From Bacteroidia bacterium (GTDB lineage: Bacteria > Bacteroidota > Bacteroidia > Cytophagales > Cyclobacteriaceae), in the NCBI GenBank assembly GCA_030430325.1, contig JAUIFR010000007.1, positions 1 through 35,221 on the forward strand: a stretch of DNA of 35,221 nt. Reading direction: 5' to 3'. Shown piece by piece: positions 25,608 to 35,078 of this stretch. The notes beneath the pieces were generated by a model, which ran no database searches, was not told where the DNA came from, and saw only the letters and a list, made by a program, of their open reading frames with translations. The position numbers were made by a program, and so were the translations under genes. Numbering within the stretch: the stretch's first letter is position 1; each line of letters begins with the position of its first letter.

Positions 25608-25615
25608 TAACTTTG
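25608..25615 (+). promoter_or_regulatory. Candidate -7 box of dxs
   Basis: TAACTTTG, an exact TAnnTTTG match, lies 48 bases before the dxs ATG, leaving a leader of roughly 40 bases. Confidence 0.5.
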
Positions 25616-25663
25616 AAACCTTTTACCGTAATATGCGTTAAATATTAAAGTAAAGCTGCAAAT

Positions 25664-27586
25664 ATGCTAATAGAACCTGGGGATTACCTCAAAAACATAA
25701 ATTGCCCACAAGATCTTAAAAATTTTAAGAAGCAAGAGTTATTGGCTATTTGTCAAGAATTACGCCAATTTATTATTGACCAAGTGTCAATCTATGGAGG
25801 GCACTTTGGAGCAAGTTTAGGGGTAGTGGAACTTACCGTCGCTTTGCATCATGTGTTTAACACACCATATGATCAACTTGTGTGGGATGTCGGACACCAA
25901 GCTTATGGGCATAAAATTTTGACTGGTAGAAGGGATCAATTTCATACGAACCGAGTTTATAAAGGGTTGTCTGGGTTTCCAAAACGTAAGGAAAGTCATT
26001 ATGATACTTTTGGGGTGGGGCATTCGTCTACCTCGATTTCAGCGGCCCTGGGCATGGCTATTGCCTCTAAGCAAATGGGCATTCATGATAAACAGCATAT
26101 TGCCGTAATTGGAGATGGCGCCATGACAGGCGGACTGGCCTTTGAGGCTATGAATCATGCAGGTGTTTCAGATACCAATTTATTGATCATTTTGAATGAC
26201 AACTGCATGTCGATTGACCCGAATGTAGGTGCGTTAAAGGAATATTTAACCGATATTGTGACTTCCAAAACATACAATATCTTAAAAAATGAAATTTGGA
26301 AAATACTGGGTAAATTCAATAAGTTAGGTGCGCAGGAGTTTGCATCTAAGTTTGATGGAAGTATTAAATCGTTCCTACTGAAGCAAAGTAATTTATTTGA
26401 ATCCTTAAACCTGAGGTATTTTGGGCCAATTGATGGGCATGATATCTTCAGGTTAGTGGATACATTAAATGACCTTAAAAATATCCCAGGACCGAAGTTA
26501 CTGCACTGTGTTACCGTTAAAGGAAAAGGCTTTGCCCTTGCTGAGAAAGATCAGACTAAATGGCATGCACCGGGTACATTTGATAAAGTTACAGGAAAAA
26601 TCCATAAAAAAGTATTTGATACGCCTCAACCGCCTAAGTATCAAGAGGTATTTGGACATACTTTGGTGGAATTGGCCGAAAAAAATACTAAAATTGTGGG
26701 TGTTACACCAGCTATGCCTAGTGGATCATCCATGAATATTATGATGAAGGCCATGCCAGATCGAGCTTACGATGTGGGTATTGCTGAGCAGCATGCGGTA
26801 ACCTTTTCTGCCGGTTTGGCCACACAAGGCTTGATTCCATTTTGTAATATTTATAGCACGTTTATGCAGCGAGCATACGATCAAGTTATACATGATGTTT
26901 GTATTCAAAATTTACACGTGATATTTTGCTTGGATCGAGCAGGGTTTGCTGGGGCAGACGGCCCTACACATCATGGTGCGTATGATTTGGCCTATATGAG
27001 GTGCATTCCGAACATAGTAGTTGCTGCTCCAATGAATGAAGAGGAGCTACGTAATTTAATGTTTACGGCACAGTTACCTCGAGAAGGGGCATTCTGCATA
27101 CGTTACCCAAGAGGCCAAGGTGTAATGCCGGATTGGAAAACACCGATCCAGCAAATACCAGTAGGTAAAGGTCGATGTATTAAAGAGGGGAACGATATTG
27201 CCATTTTGACGATTGGGCATATAGGCAATTACGCTGTTACAGCTTGTGAAAAATTGACACTCGAAGGAATTGATGCGGCACATTATGATATGCGATTTGT
27301 AAAGCCACTAGATGAAAAATTACTGCATCAGATTTTCAAGACACACAGCCATATTGTTACCGTAGAAGATGGATGTTTGCATGGCGGTTTTGGTAGTGCA
27401 ATATTAGAATTTATGGCCGAAAATGGCTATCAGGCATTTGTTAAACGCCTGGGCATACCGGATCGCATTGTGGAGCATGGTACCCAACATGAGCTTCACA
27501 AGGAATGTGGTTTTGATGAAGAAGGGATTCAAAATGCTGTTCAGAAACTTTTTGAGCATAAACATCAATCGATTTCTGTACTTTAA
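25664..27586 (+). CDS. dxs: 1-deoxy-D-xylulose-5-phosphate synthase
   Basis: DXS condenses pyruvate and glyceraldehyde-3-phosphate to DXP, the first step of the MEP isoprenoid pathway, using thiamine diphosphate. The 640-residue protein has His47 in GGHFGAS, WDVGHQAYGHKILTGR (74-89), the TPP motif GDGAMTGG...NDN (150-180), and in the second domain GIAEQHAVTFSAGLA with the catalytic Glu. The C-terminal transketolase domain has TVEDGCLHGGFGSAI. Length and order are normal. It is monocistronic and convergent with the desaturase gene. The isoprenoid it feeds includes DMAPP, the substrate of MiaA in this window. Confidence 0.97.
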   Translation: MLIEPGDYLKNINCPQDLKNFKKQELLAICQELRQFIIDQVSIYGGHFGASLGVVELTVALHHVFNTPYDQLVWDVGHQAYGHKILTGRRDQFHTNRVYKGLSGFPKRKESHYDTFGVGHSSTSISAALGMAIASKQMGIHDKQHIAVIGDGAMTGGLAFEAMNHAGVSDTNLLIILNDNCMSIDPNVGALKEYLTDIVTSKTYNILKNEIWKILGKFNKLGAQEFASKFDGSIKSFLLKQSNLFESLNLRYFGPIDGHDIFRLVDTLNDLKNIPGPKLLHCVTVKGKGFALAEKDQTKWHAPGTFDKVTGKIHKKVFDTPQPPKYQEVFGHTLVELAEKNTKIVGVTPAMPSGSSMNIMMKAMPDRAYDVGIAEQHAVTFSAGLATQGLIPFCNIYSTFMQRAYDQVIHDVCIQNLHVIFCLDRAGFAGADGPTHHGAYDLAYMRCIPNIVVAAPMNEEELRNLMFTAQLPREGAFCIRYPRGQGVMPDWKTPIQQIPVGKGRCIKEGNDIAILTIGHIGNYAVTACEKLTLEGIDAAHYDMRFVKPLDEKLLHQIFKTHSHIVTVEDGCLHGGFGSAILEFMAENGYQAFVKRLGIPDRIVEHGTQHELHKECGFDEEGIQNAVQKLFEHKHQSISVL

Positions 27587-27637
27587 TAGTGAAAAGTTAC
27601 CTAATTTTTGATTTGCTGAACAATTATTAGAAAATTA

Positions 27638-27665
27638 TTCAATAAATTTAGCAAAAAATATTCAA
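27638..27665 (+). repeat. 28-bp dyad site 8
   Basis: Left arm TTCAATAAATT, centre TAGCAA, right arm AAATATTCAA preceded by A. It lies between convergent dxs and the desaturase gene, 6 bases from the desaturase stop codon. Confidence 0.7.
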
Positions 27666-27671
27666 AATCAA

Positions 27672-28649
27672 TCATCTCAGCTCTTTTAGTCCAATCATTT
27701 GTTGTCGTTCTGAATCCCAAACCTTAATTCGACAACACTTATAAATATCGATAGGAGAGAGCGATGTAACACGTGGATTTTGAAATTCTTCCATTTGTGT
27801 AAAAGCCTTTGGAAGGTTATAAAAGGGTATACGGGGGTTTATATGATGAATATGGTGGTATCCAATATTGCCTGTAAACCATCTCATGATGGCATTCATC
27901 TTCATGTAGCTTGACGATTGGAGTGCAGCATATTCGTAGCTCCAACTTTCTTTGGGTTTGAACTTAGCATCCGGAAAATTATGCTGTGCATAAAATAAGT
28001 AAGCACCCATCATGCTACTGATAAATGCTGGAACCAAGAAACCTAATATCAGCCCTTGCCAACCTGTAAAATAATAGATAGTAGCCCCAATAGCAAAATG
28101 AAATACAATGGAAATGAAACAATCAGCATGCTTTTGGGTATTTTTAAATAGGGTCCTTGCACAAAACCCCCAAAAAAAGACAAAAATATAACCAAAAAAT
28201 ATGGTAAGTGGGTGACGTATAAAGAGGTAAATGGCACGCTCAGTCTTACTGCTGGCTAAATAGGCTTCCTTCGTAACAATCGGAAAAGAACCAATACTAG
28301 AGGTATAAAGTTTGGAGTTATGGGCATGGTGATAATTATGTGATCGCTTCCAAATGCTTGTTGGTGCTAATATAAATAGGCCATATACCGTAAAAATAGC
28401 CTTGGCAAGTACCGATTTTTGTAAGATGGCTTGATGCAAATAATCATGGTAAATGATAAATAAACGCACAATCAAAAGTCCAGCTAAAATGGAGCAAATA
28501 ATCTGTGCTATGATATGCACATTAATGATGGCCCCAGCATAGCATAAACAAAATAAAATCAGTGTTGAGAGCAGTAGGCCCCAACTTTTTTTTCGACTTT
28601 CGTTCGCGAATTTATTCGAAGCTAATATGAGCTCACGTCCTTGTAGCAT
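27672..28649 (-). CDS. Membrane fatty acid desaturase
   Basis: Diiron membrane desaturases introduce double bonds into acyl chains with O2 and an electron donor. The 325-residue protein has four or more hydrophobic segments and the three histidine boxes in order: HDYLH (68-72), HNYHH (104-108) and HHIHH (265-269). A conserved HNFPD-like stretch precedes the third box. It is of the acyl-lipid desaturase type; regiochemistry cannot be read from sequence. It starts 3 bases after the stop of an LpxL-type acyltransferase gene, so the two are co-transcribed and may act on the same envelope lipids. Confidence 0.88.
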   Translation of the reverse strand: MLQGRELILASNKFANESRKKSWGLLLSTLILFCLCYAGAIINVHIIAQIICSILAGLLIVRLFIIYHDYLHQAILQKSVLAKAIFTVYGLFILAPTSIWKRSHNYHHAHNSKLYTSSIGSFPIVTKEAYLASSKTERAIYLFIRHPLTIFFGYIFVFFWGFCARTLFKNTQKHADCFISIVFHFAIGATIYYFTGWQGLILGFLVPAFISSMMGAYLFYAQHNFPDAKFKPKESWSYEYAALQSSSYMKMNAIMRWFTGNIGYHHIHHINPRIPFYNLPKAFTQMEEFQNPRVTSLSPIDIYKCCRIKVWDSERQQMIGLKELR

Positions 28650-28652
28650 AGT

Positions 28653-29519
28653 TTATGTGCGTTTGTGTTTCCAACGTCGGTGGGTCCAAAGCCACAAGGC
28701 GGGGTCCCTCATAATATCTTTTTCTAGCCGACGTGTATGCAATTCAGATATTTCATCCTCGCTGTGCAAGTTAGGATTTTCAATCAAAATTTCACTATGA
28801 ACATCATAAAAACCTCGTTTTGGTCTTGTAATGTTGACATAAATTAGGGGAAAATTCAATTTTCTTGAAATTTTAGCTGTACCTGTGAAAATGGGTGTAT
28901 CCTGGTTTAGAAACTGTGTCCAATAAGCCCCTTTTGGTGATGGAGTTTGGTCAGCAATAAAGGCCGTAGCCGTTAAGTCATCTCTGTTTTTGATCATGCC
29001 TCGTATCGTCTCATTCATGGCATAGAGTTTGTTGCCTAGCCTTGTCCGCATGTGATATATCAACCTATTAAAATGAGGGTTTGATAACGGGTGATAAATC
29101 ACATAAAGCTGATGATAAGGGCTTTGACTAAAGCGTGCACCGCCGAGCTCCCAATTTCCTAAATGCCCCATGACAATAATGACACTTTGCTTTACTTCAT
29201 AAAACTTCTTGAAAGCTGAAATATCCACAAATCGAACTCTTTTTTGAAGCGTTCTAGGCGAAATGGTCAATGTTTTGAGCGTTTCGAGTACCAAATCACA
29301 AAAATACTTATAAAATTGACCTTGAATGTGTTTCAGCTCTTGCTCGGACTTTTCTGGAAAGGAATTTTTGAGGTTTTCATAAACTACCCCAGTTCGATAG
29401 CCAATAAGTTTATAAACAAGCAGGTAAAGTACGTCTGAGACGAGGTACATTAACCAAAAGGGCATCCAAGATATGAGGTACACTAGTGGTAAAACAAGAT
29501 AATAAACGATGGCACTCAT
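28653..29519 (-). CDS. Lipid A biosynthesis acyltransferase (LpxL/HtrB family)
   Basis: These inner-membrane enzymes add a secondary acyl chain to Kdo-lipid A or to related lipids. The 288-residue protein has an N-terminal hydrophobic segment (about 5-37), the catalytic HX4E motif HLGNWE (His119, Glu124), a RxGxK-like MRTRLGNKLYAMNE block, FIADQTPSPKGAYWTQFL and the C-terminal ALWLWTHRRWKHK typical of the family. A TACCTTTG -7 box on the minus strand at 29559-29552 gives a leader of about 25 bases. It is the first gene of a pair with the desaturase gene. In Bacteroidota some relatives act in aminolipid or ornithine-lipid synthesis, so the exact acceptor is uncertain. Confidence 0.88.
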   Translation of the reverse strand: MSAIVYYLVLPLVYLISWMPFWLMYLVSDVLYLLVYKLIGYRTGVVYENLKNSFPEKSEQELKHIQGQFYKYFCDLVLETLKTLTISPRTLQKRVRFVDISAFKKFYEVKQSVIIVMGHLGNWELGGARFSQSPYHQLYVIYHPLSNPHFNRLIYHMRTRLGNKLYAMNETIRGMIKNRDDLTATAFIADQTPSPKGAYWTQFLNQDTPIFTGTAKISRKLNFPLIYVNITRPKRGFYDVHSEILIENPNLHSEDEISELHTRRLEKDIMRDPALWLWTHRRWKHKRT

Positions 29520-29551
29520 TTACGTTTTATGTTGGGTGTTATGTGAAGACT

Positions 29552-29559
29552 CAAAGGTA
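29552..29559 (-). promoter_or_regulatory. Candidate -7 box of the LpxL-like/desaturase operon
   Basis: TACCTTTG on the minus strand, identical to the box before tRNA-fMet, 32 bases upstream of the start codon. Confidence 0.5.
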
Positions 29560-29683
29560 GGAAGATTTGATTAATTGGGCTAAGAATTGGGACAGTTTTG
29601 AGTAGATTTTGTTGGTTAATTGCATAATATTTTGAATATACGATTGTATATAAAATACTGATTATTAATTATTAAGCTACTTT

Positions 29684-29711
29684 TGTATCAAGACAAAAGT
29701 AGCCAAAAAAT
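29684..29711. repeat. Hairpin related to the start of the dispersed repeat
   Basis: GCTACTTTTGT and ACAAAAGTAGC are perfectly complementary over 11 bp around a 6-base loop, followed by CAAAAAATC. The layout (GCYAC stem, then A-rich AAAAATC) matches the hairpin and beginning of repeat copy A at 17631-17670. The rest of the interval does not align well, so this may be a diverged or partial member. Confidence 0.5.
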
Positions 29712-29945
29712 CAAGACTGTCTGAAATTTTCGAAAAAATGACATACTTTATTAAAACCCAGAATTGTCATTAGAATTCCTACTGCAGAACAAATATACTT
29801 CAAAATCAATGATTTACCATAAAAAATTGGCTCGTCAGCATAACCAAGGCTATGCCTCCTCCCCAAAATAGTTGATTTTATTGTCTATTTGCCCTTCGTG
29901 ACGAAATTCTAATAACAAATCTGAGTTAAAACAAAAAATGCGAGT

Positions 29946-29980
29946 AAGGCTTATAATATAGTAAGTTAAGCCTTTTTGTT
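29946..29980 (+). terminator. Orphan terminator-like hairpin
   Basis: AAGGCTTA (29946-29953) pairs with TAAGCCTT (29967-29974) and is followed by a T-rich tract. No plus-strand gene precedes it within this interval, so its transcript is unknown. Confidence 0.4.
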
Positions 29981-30087
29981 TAAATCTTATTAAAATAAAG
30001 ATTTAAAAAATAAAGTCTGATTTTTGAACGAAAATTTCAGAAGGTCAAATTATTTTGAGCTTGGCCTCTTGAATAATTAATCTAAAT

Positions 30088-30115
30088 TTCAACATATTCT
30101 GCAAAATACATTGAA
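30088..30115 (+). repeat. 28-bp dyad site 9
   Basis: Left arm TTCAACATATT, centre CTGCAA, right arm AATACATTGAA. It ends 146 bases before the ettA start codon. Confidence 0.68.
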
Positions 30116-30261
30116 AAATTATTAAAACACCACAAAAACCATCCTTGGATACCAAAAAATATAAGCCCTTGAACCGAATTATTCCCTCAAAAAATTCAGA
30201 ATTCATGACAAAGTTGCTAACTTTCTGCTTGAATACATTCCATTAAGTCAAATTTAGCAGT

Positions 30262-31941
30262 ATGAGTGCCGAAAAAATCATCTTTTCAATGTCCGGGGTT
30301 AATAAGATTTACCCGCCCAGCAAAAAAGTGTTGAATAATATTTATTTGTCCTTTTTTTATGGGGCTAAGATAGGTGTCTTAGGTTTAAATGGTTCGGGGA
30401 AGTCTTCTTTGCTTCATATCATCGCCGGTAATGATAAAGATTTTGAAGGTGAGGTGGTTTTCTCACCCGGGTATACGGTTGGTATATTAGAGCAGGAGCC
30501 GGAGCTTGACCCGAACAAAACAGTGAAAGAAGTGGTGCAAGAAGGAGCAGGTGAGGTAACAGAGCTACTGAAGGAATTTGACCAAATCAATGCGCGTTTT
30601 GGCGATCAAGATGTGCTGGATGACCCAGATAAAATGAATGATTTGATTGAAAAACAAGCGAAGGTACAAGAGCAATTAGATCAAAAAAATGCCTGGGAGC
30701 TTGATACCAAGCTTGAGATTGCCATGGATGCGCTGCGTACACCACCACCAGATGCAAAGATTGAATTTTTATCTGGAGGAGAGAAGCGACGTGTGGCGCT
30801 TTGTCGTCTGCTCATTCAGGAACCAGATGTATTATTGCTCGATGAACCTACCAACCACCTTGATGCAGAGTCGGTGCATTGGCTAGAGCAACACTTGCAG
30901 CAATATAAAGGTACCGTCATCGCTGTAACCCACGACCGGTATTTCTTGGATAATGTGGCAGGCTGGATTCTCGAACTTGATCGAGGTGAGGGCATACCTT
31001 GGAAAGGAAACTATAGCTCTTGGCTCGACCAAAAGCAAAAAAGATTGGCTCAAGAGGAAAAATCGGCTTCAAAACGCCAAAAAACATTGCAACGCGAGCT
31101 GGAGTGGATCAATATGGCGCCAAAAGCACGACATGCCAAAGGTAAAGCAAGGCTTAATGCTTATGAGCAGTTAGTAGGGCAGGAGGCGAAGGAAAAAGAA
31201 GCGCAGTTGGAGATATTTATTCCGCCAGGGCAACGGTTAGGAAGTAAAGTAATTGAGGCAAGCAAGATTGAAAAGGCCTTTGGCGATAAATTGTTATTTG
31301 AAAATTTAAGTTTTAGCCTTCCGCAAGGGGGCATAGTAGGTGTGATCGGGCCAAATGGTGCTGGAAAAACCACACTTTTTAAGCTAATAACTGGTGCTGA
31401 GAAACCTGATGAGGGTCATTTTGAAGTGGGCTCCACCGTTGATATCGCCTATGTTGATCAAGAACACGCGAATATTGATCCGGAACAGACGGTATGGCAG
31501 ACCATATCAGAAGGTAACGAGTGGCTGGAGATGGGAGGTAAGCGGGTGAACTCAAGGGCTTATGTTAGTAAATTTAACTTTAGTGGCTCAGACCAAGAGA
31601 AAAAAATGAAGGTGCTCTCCGGAGGAGAGCGGAATAGAGTGCATTTAGCACTTACGCTGAAGCAAGGAGCGAATTTATTGCTACTGGATGAACCTACCAA
31701 TGACTTGGACGTAAATACTTTACGGGCCTTAGAGGAGGCGTTAGAATACTTTGGAGGTTGTGCCGTAATCATCTCGCACGATCGCTGGTTCCTAGACCGA
31801 ATTGCCACGCATATTTTGGCTTTTGAGGGTAACTCTAGTGTGTATTGGTTTGAGGGTAATTATACCGAATATGAAGAAAACCGCAAGAAAAGACTCGGCG
31901 ATGAGGGTCCGAAAAGGATAAAATACAAGAAATTGGTGTAA
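30262..31941 (+). CDS. ettA: Energy-dependent translational throttle protein EttA (ABC-F ATPase)
   Basis: EttA is a soluble ABC-F protein that binds the ribosomal E site and gates elongation according to the ATP/ADP ratio. The 559-residue protein has two ABC domains without membrane segments. The first has Walker A GLNGSGKS at 41-48, signature LSGGEKRRVALCRLL and Walker B VLLLDEPTNHLD. The second has GPNGAGKT, LSGGERNRVHLAL and LLLLDEPTNDLD. Between them lies a charged linker with ELEWINMAPKARHAKGKARL, which is specific for the EttA subgroup. The length matches E. coli EttA (about 555). It appears monocistronic, with a near-consensus -7 box about 36 bases upstream. Confidence 0.96.
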   Translation: MSAEKIIFSMSGVNKIYPPSKKVLNNIYLSFFYGAKIGVLGLNGSGKSSLLHIIAGNDKDFEGEVVFSPGYTVGILEQEPELDPNKTVKEVVQEGAGEVTELLKEFDQINARFGDQDVLDDPDKMNDLIEKQAKVQEQLDQKNAWELDTKLEIAMDALRTPPPDAKIEFLSGGEKRRVALCRLLIQEPDVLLLDEPTNHLDAESVHWLEQHLQQYKGTVIAVTHDRYFLDNVAGWILELDRGEGIPWKGNYSSWLDQKQKRLAQEEKSASKRQKTLQRELEWINMAPKARHAKGKARLNAYEQLVGQEAKEKEAQLEIFIPPGQRLGSKVIEASKIEKAFGDKLLFENLSFSLPQGGIVGVIGPNGAGKTTLFKLITGAEKPDEGHFEVGSTVDIAYVDQEHANIDPEQTVWQTISEGNEWLEMGGKRVNSRAYVSKFNFSGSDQEKKMKVLSGGERNRVHLALTLKQGANLLLLDEPTNDLDVNTLRALEEALEYFGGCAVIISHDRWFLDRIATHILAFEGNSSVYWFEGNYTEYEENRKKRLGDEGPKRIKYKKLV

Positions 31942-32657
31942 TTTTGAATGTAATTAGCTGAACTCATGTATTTTTTTGATTTCCAATAAAATTCAATACA
32001 TTATTTTGATGTAGGCTGTCACATTTAGTTCAATTATTATTGTAAATTTTATTTTTGTATAATTTAGCTTGTCCCAATTATTAATGAATCACTTTTTATA
32101 TTGCTTCATCATACTTATATTTTTTTAAATTTTCTTATAATTTTTTGAAATAATGGTATAATTTATTCTAATTATTTTGTTATAATAAATTACAAATTAA
32201 AAATTTAATATTTTATTATTCGATTTTGCTTTATTCATTTAACTCATATGAATATTTTAATGAGCTTTTGTCGTTCATTTTTAGAATAAAAATCGAATAT
32301 TCTTACCATTTTTGAATCATATTAATCTTCTTTTCTTTAAATAATTCAAATAAATATTGTTATATGTTGATTGTAAGTTGCTTACCAGATATGCAATACA
32401 TGCCCTTTGGCTAATAATTATAGTAAGTTTATAATTTATTAATTGTAAAAATACATTCAAATTATTTAATAATCAATTACTTATAAAGTAAATATTAATT
32501 ATAAAATAAATTAAAGTAAATAAATATTAATAAAAATAAGAATAGTGAAATAAATTTTGATATTAATTATATTTTAATTACTCTTGCTCTGCCAAATTTT
32601 TAATTAAGATATTTCATTTACCTGGAATATTATTTTTTAACTTTTAACATAATCAAA
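31942..32657. other. Very AT-rich gene-free interval before the secreted protease gene
   Basis: About 700 bases, strikingly rich in A and T, with no supported ORF. An inverted pair ATTCGATTTT (32218-32227) and AAAATCGAAT (32289-32298) encloses a smaller CTCAT/ATGAG hairpin. A weak, oppositely oriented match to the 28-bp dyad lies at about 32215-32242. TAACTTTT (32638-32645), one mismatch from TAnnTTTG, lies 12 bases before the protease ATG. The length and composition suggest a regulated promoter region or decayed DNA; I cannot decide which. Confidence 0.6.
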
Positions 32658-35009
32658 ATGAATGCACTATACTTATATGCCTTAGCATTGCTATTGGCAT
32701 TTTCAGGCTATGCACAATCCGTTGTGAAAAGCCACACCAAACAAGATGGTTCCCCAACATTTTTACGATTTAATGAGACGCAAAAGCTATACAACGCTGC
32801 AGATCAATTACAGGCCCTTAGGGACAATTTACCTGTTCAAAAAGGGGACGAATTCTTATTTCAAAAGGAAGAAAAAGATGAAATAGGCTTTACTCATGCT
32901 ACTTATGCTCAATATTATCAAGGCGTTGAGGTTCGGTACTCGGCCTATCGTGTACATATGAAAGGTGGTCAAATTGTGACCATGAGTGGTAAGTTTAGCT
33001 CAACAGAGGGCATAGGTGATGTAGATCCCATGATTGCTGCCTCTGATGCAGAGAGTACGGCTAAAGCAGCAATTCCTTCTGAAAACTATTACCCAGAAAT
33101 GGATGATACGAAGCTTGTGATTTTGCCAGCAGATATTACGGGCACTAAGTTTGCAGTTCTAGCATACGAAGTGGATGTTTATTCCATGAGTCCATTAAAT
33201 CGCCAGCATGTGTATGTGGATGCAAAGTCTGGCAAGATTGTGAAAATGATTAACCGAATACATAATGCTGAAGATGCTCAAGCTGCAACAAGGTTTAGCG
33301 GGCAACGCACCATGCAAACAACTTTTAATGGGCAGGCTAATGGGTATATGTTGGACGATGATTCTAGAGGTAATGGTATTGAAACTGTAATTGATGGTGG
33401 ACCCAATTTACTTGACTTAGATAATAATTGGACAGCACAAGAATATGACAATTCGGAGAAAGATAATGGTGTAATTGATGCACATTGGGGGGCACAAAAA
33501 ACCTACGACTATTTCTTTGAAAAATTTAATAGAAATAGTATTGATAATAATGGATTAAAACTTAAGCAAAATGCTCATGTTGGTCAAAATTATGTGAATG
33601 CATATTGGGATGGCGCCCAAATGTATTATGGAGATGGAGATAATCAAATTAGTGATATTCTAACAAGTTTGGATGTTGTTGCGCATGAGATAGGTCACGG
33701 CTTTTGTCAATATGCTGTAGCAGGGGGGATGTTAATTTACCAAAAAGAGCCAGGAGCATTAAATGAATCATTGAGTGATATTTGGGCGGCTTGTATTGAA
33801 GACTATTTTGCACCTGAAAAAGATATTTGGATAATGGGTGAAGATATGTGGATTGGGGAGGAGTTTCCTTACATTAGGTCTATGAGTAACCCGAAGCTTG
33901 CAGAATTTCCGCCACAACCTGATACTTATAACGGAGAATATTATGTCTCAACCAATGGATGTTTTCCTGCTGATCAAAATGATTGGTGTGGCGTCCATAC
34001 TAATAGCGGAGTTGTCAATTACTGGTTTTACCTCATTTCTGAAGGGGGAGAAGGGATTAATGATAAAGATATTGGATATAATGTAAATGGTTTTGGAATT
34101 GATAAGGCGGCAGCGATTGTTTACAGAACTGAAACACAATATTTAAATTCTACCTCTGATTTTACAGAAATGATGAATTTTTCACTACAATCTGCCGAAG
34201 AATTATATGGCGTTAATTCTCCTGAAGTCCAGGCAGTCGATGATGCCTGGATAGCAGTTGGATTGAAAGACCCTGTTGTTCCAAACTATTGTGCGGCAAA
34301 TGGTCAAAATGCCAATTTGAATGAGGCAGTTTGGATTTCACGCGTTGCATTAGGTGGTGGAGATAATACCCCAGATAATCTGAGAAGTTTGACGCAATAT
34401 AATGGAGGTTATGGAGATTTTACCGATGTTGAAGAATATACCATGAAGGTGCAAAGAGGTGGTGGTTATGAATTGCAGATTACACCTGGAGCTGAGCTGA
34501 ATTGGCAAAATTGGTATTTCAAAGCTTGGGTTGATTTTAACCAAGATGGTAGTTTTGATGATGCTAACGAACAGGTTTATGCCACAGCTAACCCTGAGGG
34601 AGAGGTTGAAGGGTTTGGAATGGTAAATATTCCTAATAATGCACCTTATGGAAGCACAAGGATGCGTATTGCTGTGGGTAAAGGAAGTGCGCCAAATGAA
34701 TGTGGGCAAATGTCATTTGGTGAAGTGGAAGACTATACTTTAGTCATTACAGAAGATGGGTTTGGTGTGCCACCAGATCAAAATTTATGGAACCCTATTG
34801 TTTACCCTAACCCTGGTACATATTTTAACGTAGCAAATTATGGGGAATATGCCGTAGGGAAAGTATACAATAGAAGTGGCTTAGTGCAGGTAGTTGAATT
34901 AAATGATATGAATTCAAATATAAATTTAGAAGGATATCCTAATGGATTGTATTATTTGGATCTTGTAGTGGATGGGGAACGATTTTCATATAAGTTAGTG
35001 GTCGAATAA
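32658..35009 (+). CDS. Secreted M4 (thermolysin-like) metalloprotease with GEVED domain and T9SS sorting domain
   Basis: The 783-residue pre-pro-enzyme has a signal peptide (MNALYLYALALLLAFSGYAQS). An FTP/PepSY-type propeptide (about 30-210) follows, where YYQGVEVRYSAYRVH and VYVDAKSGKIVKMINR are visible. The M4 catalytic domain (about 220-555) has zinc ligands in HEIGH (343-347), Glu370 in GALNESLSDIWAA, and the proton-donor-type His447 in VHTNSGVVNYWFYL. A GEVED domain spans about 585-698, with WVDFNQDGSFDD and SFGEVEDYTLVI. The last ~75 residues form a type A T9SS sorting domain: YPNPGTYF, then LEGYPNGLYYLDLVV and a Lys near the end. It should be exported by Sec, sorted by T9SS and cell-attached or released, serving extracellular protein degradation. 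Confidence 0.95.
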   Translation: MNALYLYALALLLAFSGYAQSVVKSHTKQDGSPTFLRFNETQKLYNAADQLQALRDNLPVQKGDEFLFQKEEKDEIGFTHATYAQYYQGVEVRYSAYRVHMKGGQIVTMSGKFSSTEGIGDVDPMIAASDAESTAKAAIPSENYYPEMDDTKLVILPADITGTKFAVLAYEVDVYSMSPLNRQHVYVDAKSGKIVKMINRIHNAEDAQAATRFSGQRTMQTTFNGQANGYMLDDDSRGNGIETVIDGGPNLLDLDNNWTAQEYDNSEKDNGVIDAHWGAQKTYDYFFEKFNRNSIDNNGLKLKQNAHVGQNYVNAYWDGAQMYYGDGDNQISDILTSLDVVAHEIGHGFCQYAVAGGMLIYQKEPGALNESLSDIWAACIEDYFAPEKDIWIMGEDMWIGEEFPYIRSMSNPKLAEFPPQPDTYNGEYYVSTNGCFPADQNDWCGVHTNSGVVNYWFYLISEGGEGINDKDIGYNVNGFGIDKAAAIVYRTETQYLNSTSDFTEMMNFSLQSAEELYGVNSPEVQAVDDAWIAVGLKDPVVPNYCAANGQNANLNEAVWISRVALGGGDNTPDNLRSLTQYNGGYGDFTDVEEYTMKVQRGGGYELQITPGAELNWQNWYFKAWVDFNQDGSFDDANEQVYATANPEGEVEGFGMVNIPNNAPYGSTRMRIAVGKGSAPNECGQMSFGEVEDYTLVITEDGFGVPPDQNLWNPIVYPNPGTYFNVANYGEYAVGKVYNRSGLVQVVELNDMNSNINLEGYPNGLYYLDLVVDGERFSYKLVVE

Positions 35010-35028
35010 AAGCAACATGTTCAAAAAT

Positions 35029-35060
35029 TAAATCCTGGTATTTTTTACCAGGATTTTTTT
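35029..35060 (+). terminator. Rho-independent terminator of the M4 protease gene
   Basis: AATCCTGGTA (35031-35040) pairs with TACCAGGATT (35046-35055) around a 5-base T loop and is followed by more T's, 21 bases after the stop. Confidence 0.88.
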
Positions 35061-35078
35061 ATTTTAGCCCAAAAAAAG

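Larger units (their letters stand above)
29520..30261. other. Gene-free interval between the LpxL-like gene and ettA (divergent)
   Basis: No gene is supported. It holds the minus-strand -7 box of the acyltransferase gene, an 11-bp hairpin that begins a repeat-like stretch (29684-29711), an unexplained plus-strand terminator-like hairpin (29946-29980), dyad site 9, and a near-consensus -7 box for ettA (TAACTTTC, 30218-30225). Confidence 0.65.

Noticed and set aside
27601..27630. Palindromic stretch between dxs and the desaturase gene containing TTTGCTGAAC, considered as a reverse-oriented dyad site
   Set aside because: The centre fits, but the arms match the consensus poorly; it may just be a short hairpin at a convergent gene end.
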